Assembly: GCF_028823535.1 (NCBI RefSeq)
Contig: NZ_JAQIYM010000014.1
Coordinates: forward strand, 62,001-126,000
Direction of reading: 5' to 3'
Source of the DNA: Pseudomonas serbica
GTDB lineage: Bacteria > Pseudomonadota > Gammaproteobacteria > Pseudomonadales > Pseudomonadaceae
DNA length: 64,000 bases
Positions 16,816 to 25,247 of this stretch are shown piece after piece. The translations under genes were made by a program, and so were the position numbers. Position 1 is the stretch's first letter, and every line of letters begins with the position of its first letter. The notes under the pieces were generated by a model. The model saw nothing but the letters and a program-made list of their open reading frames with translations. It searched no databases and was not told the origin of the DNA.

Positions 16816-18630
16816 ATGCTCATGACTCCAACCCTTCCCCGCAGACCCCGCTGGCGCAGCCTGGCCCTGCTCGCGCTGTGCCTGGCACCCTTGCTGTGGC
16901 CGCTGGAGCATCTGGCCGAGCGTTATTACCGCAGCGAACTGGCGGGGCAGAATCGTCAGACCCTCGATCTCTATGTCGCCAACCTGCTGGGCACCCTGCA
17001 CCGCTACGAAGTATTGCCGCAGATCCTCGGCGACCTGCCAGCCTTGCGCGCCGTGCTTGGCGCGCCGGACGATGGCGTAACCCAAGGCAACGCCAACCGC
17101 TTGTTGAAAAACATCAGTACCCAGACTGGCGCTGAAGTCATGTACCTGATGGACACCACGGGCAAGACCCTGGCCGCCTCCAACTGGGACAAGCACGACA
17201 GCTTCGTTGGTCGTAACTTTGCCTTCCGGCCGTACTTCAGCGAAGCCATGGCGGGTCGACTCGGGCGGTTTTTCGGGCTGGGCACTACCTCTGCCAAACG
17301 TGGCTACTTCTTCGCCGCTGCCGTGCGCGAGGGCGAGAAAATCACCGGTGTGCTGGTGGTCAAGGTCGACCTCGACCACACCGAAAGCCTGTGGGGCAAA
17401 ACCCCGGAGCAACTGCTGCTGACCGATCACAACGGCGTGGTCATCCTCACCTCTCGACCGGAATGGCGCTTTCGTTCGACCCGGGAATTGAGCGAAGAAG
17501 AACGCAAGGCCATCGCCGCGATCCAGCCCTACCCCACCCGTGAGCCCAAACCACTGAAGCTCAACCCCAACGCCTGGTTGACCCAGACCCAGGCGATTGC
17601 GGAAACCGGCTGGAACGTCAGCATCCTCGCCCCGCGCACCCTGATCGATCGCCCCGTGCGCACCGTCGTCGCCATCGGTGGCGCGACGCTCCTGGTGTTG
17701 ATGCTGTTGCTCGGCCTGATGATGCAGCGCCGCCGTCATTACCTGGAACGGATCGCCTTCGAAGCCAAGGCCCGGCGCGAACTGGAAGGCCGGGTGGCCG
17801 AGCGTACCAGCGATCTCGAGGGCCTGAACCGACGACTCAAACAGGAAGTGCTGGAACGCGAACAGGCCCAGCAAGAGCTGGTTCGCGCCCAGGACGACCT
17901 GGTGCAGGCCGGCAAGCTGTCGGCCCTGGGCACGATGTCGGCGAGCATCAGCCACGAACTCAACCAACCCTTGGCGGCCATCCGCAGCTACGCCGAAAAC
18001 GCCGAAGTGTTACTCGACCATCAGCGCACCGACGATGCCCGCGGCAACCTCAAGCTGATCAGCGAATTGACCGGCCGCATGGCGTCGATCATTGCCCACC
18101 TGCGCGCCTTTGCCCGGCGCGATCGCCACGCCCCGGAAAGCGTTGCCCTGCAGCCGGCGCTGGACGATGCCCTGGCCTTGTTGGCCAAGCGACGGCGCAG
18201 CATGGAAGTCGAGCTGATCCGCGACTTGCCCGCCGCCACGTTGTGGGTCGAAGCCGGAGAAACCCGCCTGCGCCAGGTGCTGGGCAACCTGCTGGCCAAT
18301 GCCCTGGATGCCCTGACCGAAAAAGGCCCGCCACGTAAACTCTGGTTGAGTGCCCAATCCACCGCCGAAGGCGTCAACCTGTACATTCGCGACAACGGCC
18401 CCGGGTTCTGCCTGGAGGCCCTCGGCCGCGCCAGCGAGCCCTTCTACACCACCAAGACCCGCACCCAGGGCCTTGGCTTGGGGCTGGCGATCTGCGAGAC
18501 CCTGATGCGCGCCTTCGGCGGTGAACTGTCGTTCGCCAACCACAAGGAAGGCGGCGCCCTGATTACCCTGAAACTGCGCGCAGGCGCACCGGGTGTGAGC
18601 CTGCAACCGTCCGAGGACCGAAGTGCATGA
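16816..18630 (+). CDS. dctB: C4-dicarboxylate sensor histidine kinase
   Basis: Membrane sensor that detects C4-dicarboxylates and phosphorylates DctD. Of 604 residues, two membrane segments (~20-35 and ~283-303) flank a periplasmic double-PAS/dCache region. A coiled coil (LNRRLKQEVLEREQAQQEL) leads to the H-box (SASISHELNQPL, ~378), N-box (LGNLLANALDAL) and G-boxes (DNGPGF, TQGLGLGLAI). Its stop overlaps the dctD start by 4 bp. The transporter it controls is not in the window. Confidence 0.93.
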   Translation: MLMTPTLPRRPRWRSLALLALCLAPLLWPLEHLAERYYRSELAGQNRQTLDLYVANLLGTLHRYEVLPQILGDLPALRAVLGAPDDGVTQGNANRLLKNISTQTGAEVMYLMDTTGKTLAASNWDKHDSFVGRNFAFRPYFSEAMAGRLGRFFGLGTTSAKRGYFFAAAVREGEKITGVLVVKVDLDHTESLWGKTPEQLLLTDHNGVVILTSRPEWRFRSTRELSEEERKAIAAIQPYPTREPKPLKLNPNAWLTQTQAIAETGWNVSILAPRTLIDRPVRTVVAIGGATLLVLMLLLGLMMQRRRHYLERIAFEAKARRELEGRVAERTSDLEGLNRRLKQEVLEREQAQQELVRAQDDLVQAGKLSALGTMSASISHELNQPLAAIRSYAENAEVLLDHQRTDDARGNLKLISELTGRMASIIAHLRAFARRDRHAPESVALQPALDDALALLAKRRRSMEVELIRDLPAATLWVEAGETRLRQVLGNLLANALDALTEKGPPRKLWLSAQSTAEGVNLYIRDNGPGFCLEALGRASEPFYTTKTRTQGLGLGLAICETLMRAFGGELSFANHKEGGALITLKLRAGAPGVSLQPSEDRSA

Positions 18631-20021
18631 CCATCGACAACCGCATCCAGGTCGTGTTGATCGACGACGATCCCCATCTGCGCCAGGCCTTGAGCCAGAC
18701 CCTGGACCTGGCCGGCCTGAAGATTCTGCCGCTGGCCGAAGCCAAGGGCCTGGCGGCGCAACTGGAGCGCGACTGGCCGGGCGTGGTCGTCAGCGATATC
18801 CGCATGCCAGGCATGGATGGCATCGAACTGCTGACCGAACTCCACGCCCAGGACCCGGAACTGCCGGTGCTGCTGATCACCGGCCACGGCGACGTGCCGC
18901 TGGCGGTGCAAGCCATGCGCGCCGGGGCCTATGATTTCCTGGAAAAACCCTTCGCCAGCGACGCCCTGCTCGACAGCGTACGCCGCGCCCTGGCCTTGCG
19001 CCGACTGGTGCTGGACAACCGCAGCCTGCGCCTGGCCCTTAGCGATCGCAATGAACTGAGCACTCGCCTGGTCGGGCAATCGCCCTCGATGCTGCGCCTG
19101 CGCGAGCAAATCGGCGCCTTGGCGGCGACCCGGGCGGACGTGCTGATCCTCGGTGAGACCGGGGCCGGCAAAGAAGTGGTGGCACGCGCGCTGCACGACC
19201 TGTCGAGTCGGCGCAATGGACCGTTCGTGGCGATCAATGCCGGGGCGCTGGCGGAGTCGGTGGTCGAAAGCGAATTGTTCGGCCATGAGCCCGGCGCATT
19301 CACGGGCGCGCAGAAACGCCGCATCGGCAAGTTCGAATTTGCCAACGGCGGCACGCTGTTTCTCGATGAGATCGAAAGCATGAGCCTGGACGTCCAGGTG
19401 AAACTGCTGCGCTTGCTCCAGGAACGCGTGGTCGAACGCCTGGGCGGTAATCAGTTGATCCCGCTGGACATCCGCATCATCGCCGCCACCAAGGAAGACC
19501 TGCGTCAGGCCGCCGATCAGGGCCGGTTCCGCGCCGACTTGTACTATCGCCTGAACGTCGCGCCATTGCGCATTCCGCCACTGCGCGAGCGCGGTGAAGA
19601 TGCGCTGATGCTGTTCCAGCATTTCGCCGATGAAGCCAGTGCCCGCCACGGCTTGCCACCCCACGAACTGCAGCCCGGACAACGCGCCCTGCTGTTGCGC
19701 CACAGCTGGCCCGGCAACGTGCGCGAGCTGCAAAATGCGGCCGAACGCTTCGCCCTGGGCCTGGAACTGGCGCTGGACAACAACGAGGTGCAAGGCTCGG
19801 GTGGCACGACGGTAGACATGGTCAGCGGCGGCTTGAGCGAGCAGGTGGAAAACTTCGAAAAAACCCTGATTGCCGCCGAACTGGCGCGCTCGCACAGCTC
19901 GGTGCGCAGTGTCGCCGAGGCGCTTGGTATCCCGCGCAAGACCTTGCACGACAAATTGCGCAAGCACGGCCTGAGCTTTGCCGACAGCGGCACCTCCGCC
20001 CATGGCGACGACCTCGATTGA
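18627..20021 (+). CDS. dctD: C4-dicarboxylate sigma-54-dependent response regulator
   Basis: NtrC-family activator of C4-dicarboxylate transport genes, 464 residues. The receiver domain has its phospho-acceptor Asp in VVSDIRMPGMDG. The AAA+ domain shows Walker A (GETGAGKEVV, ~175), the sigma-54 contact loop GAFTGA (~224) and FLDEIESM (Walker B). A Fis-type helix-turn-helix ends the protein (SVAEALGIPRKTLHDKLRKH). It is co-translated with dctB. Confidence 0.95.
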   Translation: MTIDNRIQVVLIDDDPHLRQALSQTLDLAGLKILPLAEAKGLAAQLERDWPGVVVSDIRMPGMDGIELLTELHAQDPELPVLLITGHGDVPLAVQAMRAGAYDFLEKPFASDALLDSVRRALALRRLVLDNRSLRLALSDRNELSTRLVGQSPSMLRLREQIGALAATRADVLILGETGAGKEVVARALHDLSSRRNGPFVAINAGALAESVVESELFGHEPGAFTGAQKRRIGKFEFANGGTLFLDEIESMSLDVQVKLLRLLQERVVERLGGNQLIPLDIRIIAATKEDLRQAADQGRFRADLYYRLNVAPLRIPPLRERGEDALMLFQHFADEASARHGLPPHELQPGQRALLLRHSWPGNVRELQNAAERFALGLELALDNNEVQGSGGTTVDMVSGGLSEQVENFEKTLIAAELARSHSSVRSVAEALGIPRKTLHDKLRKHGLSFADSGTSAHGDDLD

Positions 20022-20061
20022 GCCGCCGCCCACTCGTCCACTTCAAACAAGAGGCCCCTGA

Positions 20062-20517
20062 ATGAGCCGCGACAGTCGTCAACTGGAATCCGTCCTCCAC
20101 CACGACATTCCCCTCACCCGGGACATGGGGCTGAAGGTGCTCGACTGGCACGATCAGCAACTGCGCCTGTATTTGCCGCTGGATGCCAACGTCAACCACA
20201 AGAGCACCATGTTCGGCGGCAGCCTGTATTGCGGCGCGGTACTGGCCGGTTGGGGCTGGCTGCATCTACGCCTGAAAGAAGAAGGAATAACCGATGGGCA
20301 CATCGTTATCCAGGAAGGGCAGATCAACTACCCGCTGCCGGTGACCGGCGATGCACACGCCATTTGCCAGGCACCGAGTGCAGTGGTGTGGAAGAAGTTT
20401 CTGGCGATGTATCAGCGGTACGGACGGGCGCGGTTGGTCCTGCATACGCGGGTGGTCAATGCGGGTAGCGATGAAGATGCGGTGAAGTTCGCCGGGCAGT
20501 ATGTGCTGCACCGCTGA
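20062..20517 (+). CDS. Hotdog-fold thioesterase (YiiD C-terminal-like)
   Basis: A 151-residue single hotdog domain resembling the C-terminal thioesterase domain of YiiD. The segment NHKSTMFGGSLYCGAVLAGWGWL carries the helix and Gly-rich turn typical of this group. There is no acetyltransferase domain. ATG at 20062 lies 40 bp after dctD and may be in the same transcript, though no functional link is evident. Substrate unknown. Confidence 0.8.
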   Translation: MSRDSRQLESVLHHDIPLTRDMGLKVLDWHDQQLRLYLPLDANVNHKSTMFGGSLYCGAVLAGWGWLHLRLKEEGITDGHIVIQEGQINYPLPVTGDAHAICQAPSAVVWKKFLAMYQRYGRARLVLHTRVVNAGSDEDAVKFAGQYVLHR

Positions 20518-20584
20518 AGCGCCGATCCATACGACGCGGTGTGTCTGACATACCGCGTTGCATGGTCCGCCAGCAAGCCGGCTC

Positions 20585-21412
20585 CTACGGGTTAGCCAAC
20601 GCCAACAACTGTTCTCGCCACGCCGCCTTGGCCGGCAATGCCAGGAAAAATTCGTTCAGCAGCGATTCTCGCGCCGGGTAACAAAATGGCGCGCCCTGCA
20701 AATCCAGCACCTCGCCACCCGCGCCTTCCAGCACGCCTTGGGCCGCCGCCGTGTCCCACTGCGAAGTCGGCGCCAGGCGCGGATAACAATCCGCCGCCCC
20801 CTCGGCCAACAGGCAGAACTTCAGAGAGCTGCCGATATTGGCCAGCTCCAGTTCACCCAGGCTGGCGCTCAACCCTGCCAATAAGCGTTCCTGCTCTGGA
20901 CTGGAGTGGCGACGACTGGCAACCACGGTGAACGATTGGCCGGGGGCCAGGACATCACGCACCTGAATCGACACGGGCGTCCCCCCTTGATCCCCGCGCC
21001 ACGCGCCGAACCCGGCACCGCCCACGTAGAAACGGCCGTTCGTCGGCATCGACACCACGCCAAATACCACGCGCCCCTGCTCGATCAGCGCGATGTTGAC
21101 GGTGAACTCTTCGCTGCCGGAAATGAACTCCTTGGTGCCGTCCAGCGGGTCCACCAGCCACCAACGCTGCCATCCGGCGCGCACGCTCTGGGGGATGTTG
21201 GCGTCTTCCTCGGACAGCACCGGGATGCTCGGATCAAGCGCCGTCAGCCCGGCCAGGATCAGATGATGAGCGGCCAGGTCGGCGGCCGTCACAGGTGAAT
21301 CATCGGCCTTGGCGGTGACCGCCGTGCCGGTGCGCCAGAACGGCAGGATCGCTTCGCCGGCCTGCAGTGCGAGCTCGATCACCGGCGCCATCAACGGATG
21401 GGGAAAATTCAT
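20585..21412 (-). CDS. cysQ: 3'(2'),5'-bisphosphate nucleotidase
   Basis: Hydrolyses 3'-phosphoadenosine 5'-phosphate to AMP, clearing an inhibitory by-product of sulfate assimilation. The 275-residue Li-sensitive inositol-monophosphatase-like enzyme shows PVTAADLAAHHLI, the Glu pair LSEED, the metal motif DPLDGT (LVDPLDGTKEFI) and the late SQWDTAAAQGVLEGAGG. Its ATG overlaps the nudE stop by 4 bp. A single REP-like palindrome follows the stop (about 20533-20589). Confidence 0.95.
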   Translation of the reverse strand: MNFPHPLMAPVIELALQAGEAILPFWRTGTAVTAKADDSPVTAADLAAHHLILAGLTALDPSIPVLSEEDANIPQSVRAGWQRWWLVDPLDGTKEFISGSEEFTVNIALIEQGRVVFGVVSMPTNGRFYVGGAGFGAWRGDQGGTPVSIQVRDVLAPGQSFTVVASRRHSSPEQERLLAGLSASLGELELANIGSSLKFCLLAEGAADCYPRLAPTSQWDTAAAQGVLEGAGGEVLDLQGAPFCYPARESLLNEFFLALPAKAAWREQLLALANP

Positions 21413-21975
21413 GGCTGGAACACTCCGCGCTGGGTCAGCAGGTCACGGGCCAGGTACAAGGCGGCCAAGGCCCGGCCTTCGGTGAATTTCGGGTTCTGCG
21501 CCAGCGCCGACAACTCGCGCAGATTGACCTTGTCCATGCCCATCGGCTCTGGCTCGTCACCTTCCAGGCGTTCTTCGTACAGGTCAGTGGCCAGCACCAC
21601 CTGGATTTTCTGGCTCATGTAACCGGGGGACAACGACAGCTCAGTCAGATGCTCTAGCTGTCGCGCGCCAAAACCGGCCTCTTCCTTGAGCTCGCGTTCT
21701 GCTGCCGCCAAAACATCCTCGCCCGGCTCGATCAGACCTTTGGGCAGCGACAATTCGTACGCATCGGTGCCGCCGCAATACTCTTCGACCAGGACGGCAT
21801 GGTCCGCATCGAGCATCGCCACAATCATCACTGCGCCATAGCCCGCGCCCTTGCCGACCAACCGTTCATAGGTGCGCTCCACGCCATTGGAAAAACGCAA
21901 CTTCAGCTCCTCGACACAGAACAAACGGCTGGTGGCGACAATTTCGCGGGCGAGGACGGTAGGTTTCTGGCGCAT
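21409..21975 (-). CDS. nudE: ADP compounds hydrolase (Nudix)
   Basis: A 188-residue Nudix hydrolase of ADP-ribose, NADH and related dinucleotides. The Nudix box reads GLIEPGEDVLAAAERELKEE followed by AG, with every catalytic Glu present. The N-terminal SRLFCVEELKLRFSNG matches the NudE group. It is coupled to cysQ by a 4-bp overlap and divergent from yrfG, a common Pseudomonas arrangement. Confidence 0.93.
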   Translation of the reverse strand: MRQKPTVLAREIVATSRLFCVEELKLRFSNGVERTYERLVGKGAGYGAVMIVAMLDADHAVLVEEYCGGTDAYELSLPKGLIEPGEDVLAAAERELKEEAGFGARQLEHLTELSLSPGYMSQKIQVVLATDLYEERLEGDEPEPMGMDKVNLRELSALAQNPKFTEGRALAALYLARDLLTQRGVFQP

Positions 21976-22064
21976 GAGCGGCTCCTGGACGATAGCGGGT
22001 TACTATACCCGGCCTATCCTGATTGTTGTTTCCGGATACCTTTTTTACCGCTGGAGAAGTTTTT

Positions 22065-22727
22065 ATGTCCCTGCTGCCCTGGCGCGATATCGATACCGTT
22101 CTGCTGGACATGGACGGTACGCTGCTGGACCTGCACTTCGACAACCATTTCTGGCTGGAGCACCTGCCCGAGCGCTATGCCCAATGGCACGGAGTGAGCC
22201 GGGCCATGGCCGATATGGAGCTGCAGCCCCTGTTTGAACGCAATGCCGGTCAACTGCAGTGGTATTGCCTGGATTTCTGGAGTGCCGAACTGAAACTGCC
22301 CGTGCGTGAGCTGAAACTGGAAACCGCCCATCTGATCGCCCTGCGCCCGGATGCGGACACCTTTCTGGCAGCGATCAAGCGTGCAGGCAAGCGCGTAGTG
22401 CTGATCACCAATGCGCACCGCGATTCGCTGTCATTGAAGCTGGAAAGAATCGAACTGGCACCCTATTTCGAGCGTTTGATCAGCTCTCATGATTACGGTT
22501 TTCCCAAGGAAAACCCGCAGTTCTGGGATGCCTTGCAAGCCGACATCGACTTCGACCCGGCACGCAGCCTGTTCATTGACGACACCTTGCCGATCCTGCG
22601 CAGTGCGCGGGATTTTGGTGTCAGGCATTTGCTGGCGGTGAAAGAGCCGGACAGCCGCAAAGGACCCAAGGACACGGCGGAGTTTGCGGCGGTCGGGGAT
22701 TATCGGGATTTGATCGCAGGGCTATAG
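22065..22727 (+). CDS. yrfG: GMP/IMP nucleotidase (HAD family)
   Basis: A 220-residue HAD-superfamily phosphatase that dephosphorylates purine nucleotides. Motif I is LLDMDGTLLDLHFDN, motif II lies in VVLITNAHRDS, the Lys in YGFPKENP, and motif IV in LFIDDTLPIL. ATG at 22065 follows GGAG; the frame opens earlier at 22023 without a good ribosome site. It is transcribed away from nudE-cysQ. Confidence 0.9.
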   Translation: MSLLPWRDIDTVLLDMDGTLLDLHFDNHFWLEHLPERYAQWHGVSRAMADMELQPLFERNAGQLQWYCLDFWSAELKLPVRELKLETAHLIALRPDADTFLAAIKRAGKRVVLITNAHRDSLSLKLERIELAPYFERLISSHDYGFPKENPQFWDALQADIDFDPARSLFIDDTLPILRSARDFGVRHLLAVKEPDSRKGPKDTAEFAAVGDYRDLIAGL

Positions 22728-22740
22728 ACCGCGGCGCCTG

Positions 22741-22836
22741 CATCGCGAGCAGGCCCGCTCCCACATTGGATCTGCGTCGTGCACACATGCTGTGTTCACC
22801 ACAAATCAAATGTGGGAGCGAGCCTGCTCGCGATGG
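22741..22836. repeat. REP inverted pair between convergent yrfG and the BON-LysM gene
   Basis: Arms at 22741-22765 and 22811-22835 (variant core GGGAGCGAGCCTGCTCGCGA) are complementary except for one base. It lies between two convergent 3' ends, the typical REP position. Confidence 0.88.
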
Positions 22837-22848
22837 CGGTCCTGAATA

Positions 22849-23298
22849 TTACTCAGGAATCCGCAACGACTGCCCCGGATAGATTTTGTTCATATCCTTG
22901 AGCATCGGTTTGTTGGCCTCGAAGATTTTGTTGTACAGGTTGGCATCGCCATACACGCGCAGGGAAATGGCGCTCAAGGTGTCGCCCTTCTCGACCACGA
23001 CAAACTTCGCGGCCACGACCACAGGTCCGGTAACGGTGATCTCGTCTTCAACACCGCTGACACCTGCCACATTACCCAGGGCCAGGAGGATTTTCTCCTT
23101 CTCTTCCTGCGTATTCGCTTCGCCGCTGGCGATCACCTTATCGCCCTCGACCTTGACCTGAATCTTGGAAGTGTCGATCCCCGTCAACGCACTCTGCACA
23201 TGCTTGGTCAACGCCTCGCTGTTGGCTTCGGCCTTGTCCGGCGTCAATGCGTCGAGGATTTTTTCACCGGCTTCTTTTAGAAAACTGAACAGGCTCAT
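22849..23298 (-). CDS. BON-LysM domain protein, Kbp/YgaU family
   Basis: A 149-residue protein, the same length as E. coli Kbp (YgaU), a cytosolic potassium-binding protein. The BON domain (about 25-90) contains IQVKVEGDKVIASGEAN; the LysM domain (about 98-147) runs from FVVVEKGDTLSAIS to YPGQSLRIPE. There is no signal peptide. ATG at 23298 follows AAGGAGAG; the frame is open much further but reads into the promoter of the LysR gene. Role in K+ sensing is known for E. coli and inferred here. Confidence 0.92.
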   Translation of the reverse strand: MSLFSFLKEAGEKILDALTPDKAEANSEALTKHVQSALTGIDTSKIQVKVEGDKVIASGEANTQEEKEKILLALGNVAGVSGVEDEITVTGPVVVAAKFVVVEKGDTLSAISLRVYGDANLYNKIFEANKPMLKDMNKIYPGQSLRIPE

Positions 23299-23427
23299 CG
23301 TTTCGCTCTCCTTGGGTTTCGGGGTCCAGACGCAAAAGCCTAGACCACGGCCGACATTTGCCAATCCAGGCCGACCAATGACCCCGCTTGCGATAGAATC
23401 CACACCTTCCCGACCCCAGGAGCGAAG

Positions 23428-24315
23428 ATGGACATCAAGCAGCTGAAATTCCTCATCGCTCTGGACGAAACCCGCCATTTCGGCCAGGCCGCCGCACGCT
23501 GCCACATCACCCAGCCGACCCTCTCCATGCGCCTGCGCAGCCTCGAAGAAGAACTCGATCTGCCGCTGGTCAATCGTGGCCAGCGTTTCGAAGGCTTCAC
23601 CGCACCCGGCGAGAGAGTCCTGGCCTGGGCGCGCACCGTTCTGGCAGCCTACGATGGCCTGTACGCCGAGGCGGCCGCCTGTCGCGGCAATCTGGTCGGC
23701 ACCTTGCGCCTGGGCGTGGTGCCGCTGTCGAGCTTCGATCCCTTGCCGCTGTTGCAACGCCTGCACGCGGAGCACCCGAACCTGCGCTTCGAACTCTCGG
23801 CGCTGAGTTCCGAGCAAATCCTCGAACAACTGGCGAACAATCGCCTGGATCTCGGTGTGTCATACCTAGAACGCCTGGATGCCGAGCGCTTCGACTCCCT
23901 GGCCTTCAGTGAAACCCGCATGGGCCTGCTCTACGATCAGCGATTCTTTACCTTCGGCGAAGCCCCCCTGAGCTGGGAGTCGTTGATCGAGTTGCCGCTG
24001 GGCATGCTCAGCAGCGGCATGCACTTTCGCCAGTCCATCGACCACAACTTCCACAGCCGCGGCCTCAACCCGCAGCCTTTGTTGCAAACCGATGCCGTCC
24101 ATCAACTGTTACAAGCTGTGCACGGTGGCTTGTGTTGCGCGGTGATGCCGTTGGACGGAGGCCTGGAAGAACTGACCGATCATTTGCGTCTGCAACCGAT
24201 CGAAAACGCCCAGACCCTCAGCCGGCTGGGACTGATCATGCGCCGAAGCGCGCCACGCTCGGCCTTGGCGGAAGCCTGTTTTGCGATTTATCAACAATCG
24301 CTGAACGGGCTTTGA
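23428..24315 (+). CDS. LysR-family transcriptional regulator next to the formate dehydrogenase genes
   Basis: A 295-residue LysR regulator. The N-terminal helix-turn-helix is clear (FGQAAARCHITQPTLSMRLRSL) and the effector domain is of the OxyR/CynR type by overall pattern. No redox Cys pair matching OxyR is evident (CC in GGLCCAVMP only). It precedes fdhD by 92 bp on the same strand, so it probably controls the fdhD-dehydrogenase pair. Confidence 0.9.
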   Translation: MDIKQLKFLIALDETRHFGQAAARCHITQPTLSMRLRSLEEELDLPLVNRGQRFEGFTAPGERVLAWARTVLAAYDGLYAEAAACRGNLVGTLRLGVVPLSSFDPLPLLQRLHAEHPNLRFELSALSSEQILEQLANNRLDLGVSYLERLDAERFDSLAFSETRMGLLYDQRFFTFGEAPLSWESLIELPLGMLSSGMHFRQSIDHNFHSRGLNPQPLLQTDAVHQLLQAVHGGLCCAVMPLDGGLEELTDHLRLQPIENAQTLSRLGLIMRRSAPRSALAEACFAIYQQSLNGL

Positions 24316-24407
24316 TCGACGGCATCTATCGGCAGATCAGAAATAGCGATTAGACGCGACCAGTTGCCACGCCTAGTCTTAAGACTGATCAAACCCTCGG
24401 TGATGCC

Positions 24408-25247
24408 ATGAACGCCAAGCGCCCAGCCTGCGCGGCGCCTGCCCTCGAAACGCCCGCGCCCGCCGCCAGCCAGACATACAGCTACAGCAACCTTGAACAC
24501 TCGGAATCCGCCAGCACCGCGCTGGCCGAGGAAGTCGCGCTAGCCATTGCCTTCAATGGCATCAGCCAGGCGGTGATGCTGGTCACGCCCACGGACCTGG
24601 AAGACTTCATCGTCGGCTTCAGCCTGGGCAGCGGCATCATCCAGGACGCCTCGGACATCTATGACCTGCAACTCAGCGGCTCTGGCTCGGCTCAGTACGC
24701 GCAAGTGACCATCGCCAATCGTGCGTTCTGGAACCTCAAGCAACAGCGACGGCAACTGGCCGGTACCAGCGGATGCGGGCTCTGCGGCGTGGAAGCGGTC
24801 GAGCAGGCATTGCCCGAGCTCGAGGTGTTGCCCGGCGCGCCCCTGCCCCCGGCCGAATGGCTGGACGGCCTGCGCCAGCGCATCGGCGCGTTCCAGCCAC
24901 TTGGCCAGCACTGCGGGGCGGTGCACGCGGCCGTGTTCATGAACGACCAGGGCGAACTGTTGCTGGGCCGAGAAGACATCGGCCGGCATAACGCCCTCGA
25001 CAAATTGATCGGCGGCTTGATCCGGCAACACATTCCAACGGCGGGCGGGCTGGCGATTGTCACCAGTCGCTGCAGCCTCGAATTGATCCAGAAAGTCTTG
25101 CGCGCCGGCATCCAGACCCTGGTCAGCCTGTCATCGCCAACGGGCCTCGCCGTGCAATGGGCCCGTCGCCACAACCTCAACCTCATCCATCTGCCACAAA
25201 AGAATGCGCCGCGGGTCTACAGCCCAGCGTTGGAGATCCAAGCGTGA
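24408..25247 (+). CDS. fdhD: Formate dehydrogenase accessory sulfurtransferase FdhD
   Basis: Delivers sulfur to the molybdenum cofactor so formate dehydrogenase becomes active. The 279-residue protein has the conserved Cys pair in TSGCGLCGVE (~121), and the later motifs HAAVFMNDQGELLLGREDIGRHNALDKLIGG are typical, here split over two segments around GEL. The GTG of the dehydrogenase gene overlaps its stop as GTGA, so chaperone and client are translated together. Confidence 0.95.
   Translation: MNAKRPACAAPALETPAPAASQTYSYSNLEHSESASTALAEEVALAIAFNGISQAVMLVTPTDLEDFIVGFSLGSGIIQDASDIYDLQLSGSGSAQYAQVTIANRAFWNLKQQRRQLAGTSGCGLCGVEAVEQALPELEVLPGAPLPPAEWLDGLRQRIGAFQPLGQHCGAVHAAVFMNDQGELLLGREDIGRHNALDKLIGGLIRQHIPTAGGLAIVTSRCSLELIQKVLRAGIQTLVSLSSPTGLAVQWARRHNLNLIHLPQKNAPRVYSPALEIQA

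Noticed and set aside
22849..23829. A 326-codon frame covering the BON-LysM gene
   Set aside because: The upstream half is a shadow of the LysR gene on the other strand; the gene starts at 23298 with AAGGAGAG.
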